Positions 5,770 through 5,836 of a stretch of DNA of 5,836 bases are shown here, piece by piece; position 1 is the first letter of the stretch, and each line of letters opens with the position of its first letter. The notes under the pieces are model-generated. The model was not told the DNA's origin, ran no database searches, and saw only the letters and a program-made list of their open reading frames with translations. The position numbers were made by a program, and so were the translations under genes. Source of the stretch: Spirochaetae bacterium HGW-Spirochaetae-7 (GTDB taxonomy: Bacteria; Spirochaetota; Spirochaetia; Treponematales; UBA12059); assembly GCA_002839245.1 (NCBI GenBank), contig PGXR01000181.1:6743-12578 (forward strand), in the 5' to 3' direction.

Positions 5770-5835
5770 AAGCCTGCATCCACCCCGTTCCGGCATAGGC
5801 CGGGAGACGGTCAGGCTTGTTCTTCAACGGGGTGG
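5770..5835. repeat. Palindrome-rich element with crossing inverted repeats, REP-like
   Basis: CCACCCCGTT (5780-5789) is exactly inverted as AACGGGGTGG (5826-5835). AAGCCTG (5770-5776) is exactly inverted as CAGGCTT (5812-5818). Between the arms sits a perfect 5-bp hairpin, CCGGC-ATAG-GCCGG (5790-5803). The two long pairs interleave (A B A' B'), so both cannot form as simple nested hairpins. Compact GC-rich palindromes in an intergenic spot resemble repetitive extragenic palindromes or the end of a small mobile repeat. The element reaches the window edge and may continue. Only one copy is seen in this window. Confidence 0.5.
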
Positions 5836-5836
5836 C

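Noticed and set aside
5750..5836. An integron attC site, suggested by CTAACAAAGC and by the palindromes near toxin-antitoxin genes
   Set aside because: GTTAGTT does not fit the GTTRRRY core, the inverted repeats cross rather than nest, no second copy separates the other genes, and the genes point both ways.

Overview
The window is bacterial and densely coded, with short intergenic gaps and good Shine-Dalgarno sites. I can support six full protein genes, one probable gene end at the left edge and one probable gene remnant near the right edge. I see no rRNA, tRNA or CRISPR array. The left 3.5 kb is moderately GC-rich with many codons ending in G or C. The right 2.3 kb is visibly poorer in GC and has the look of an accessory segment. 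The sequence alone does not let me name the organism.

Left region (1-3578, + strand): after the apparent tail of an upstream gene, a UvrA-like tandem ATPase is followed 17 bases later by a 12-TM major facilitator transporter. The UvrA-like protein keeps both nucleotide-binding sites and the distal zinc module. It lacks the UvrB-binding domain, and its first zinc site has only one of two Cys pairs. This is the layout of short UvrA paralogues such as DrrC, the daunorubicin self-resistance protein. A stand-alone UvrA paralogue plus an exporter suggests protection from, or export of, a DNA-binding small molecule; that role is inferred.

Middle region (3599-5017): two different toxin-antitoxin modules of the VapBC type (ribbon-helix-helix antitoxin plus PIN-domain RNase) stand back to back. 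One is on the - strand and one on the + strand, and they diverge from a shared 129-base control region. Each has a recognisable sigma70-like promoter, a very short predicted leader and a GGAGGT ribosome binding site. Antitoxin and toxin genes overlap by 4 bases in the first module and 11 in the second. Short direct and inverted repeats over the promoters and the first start codon are candidate operators.

Right region (5018-5836): a small GRAM/PH-like protein is encoded on the - strand. Just upstream of it is an open frame with no convincing start that looks like the tail of a damaged gene. It ends at its 5' side in a palindrome-rich repeat-like element with two crossing inverted repeats, and the window edge cuts this element off.
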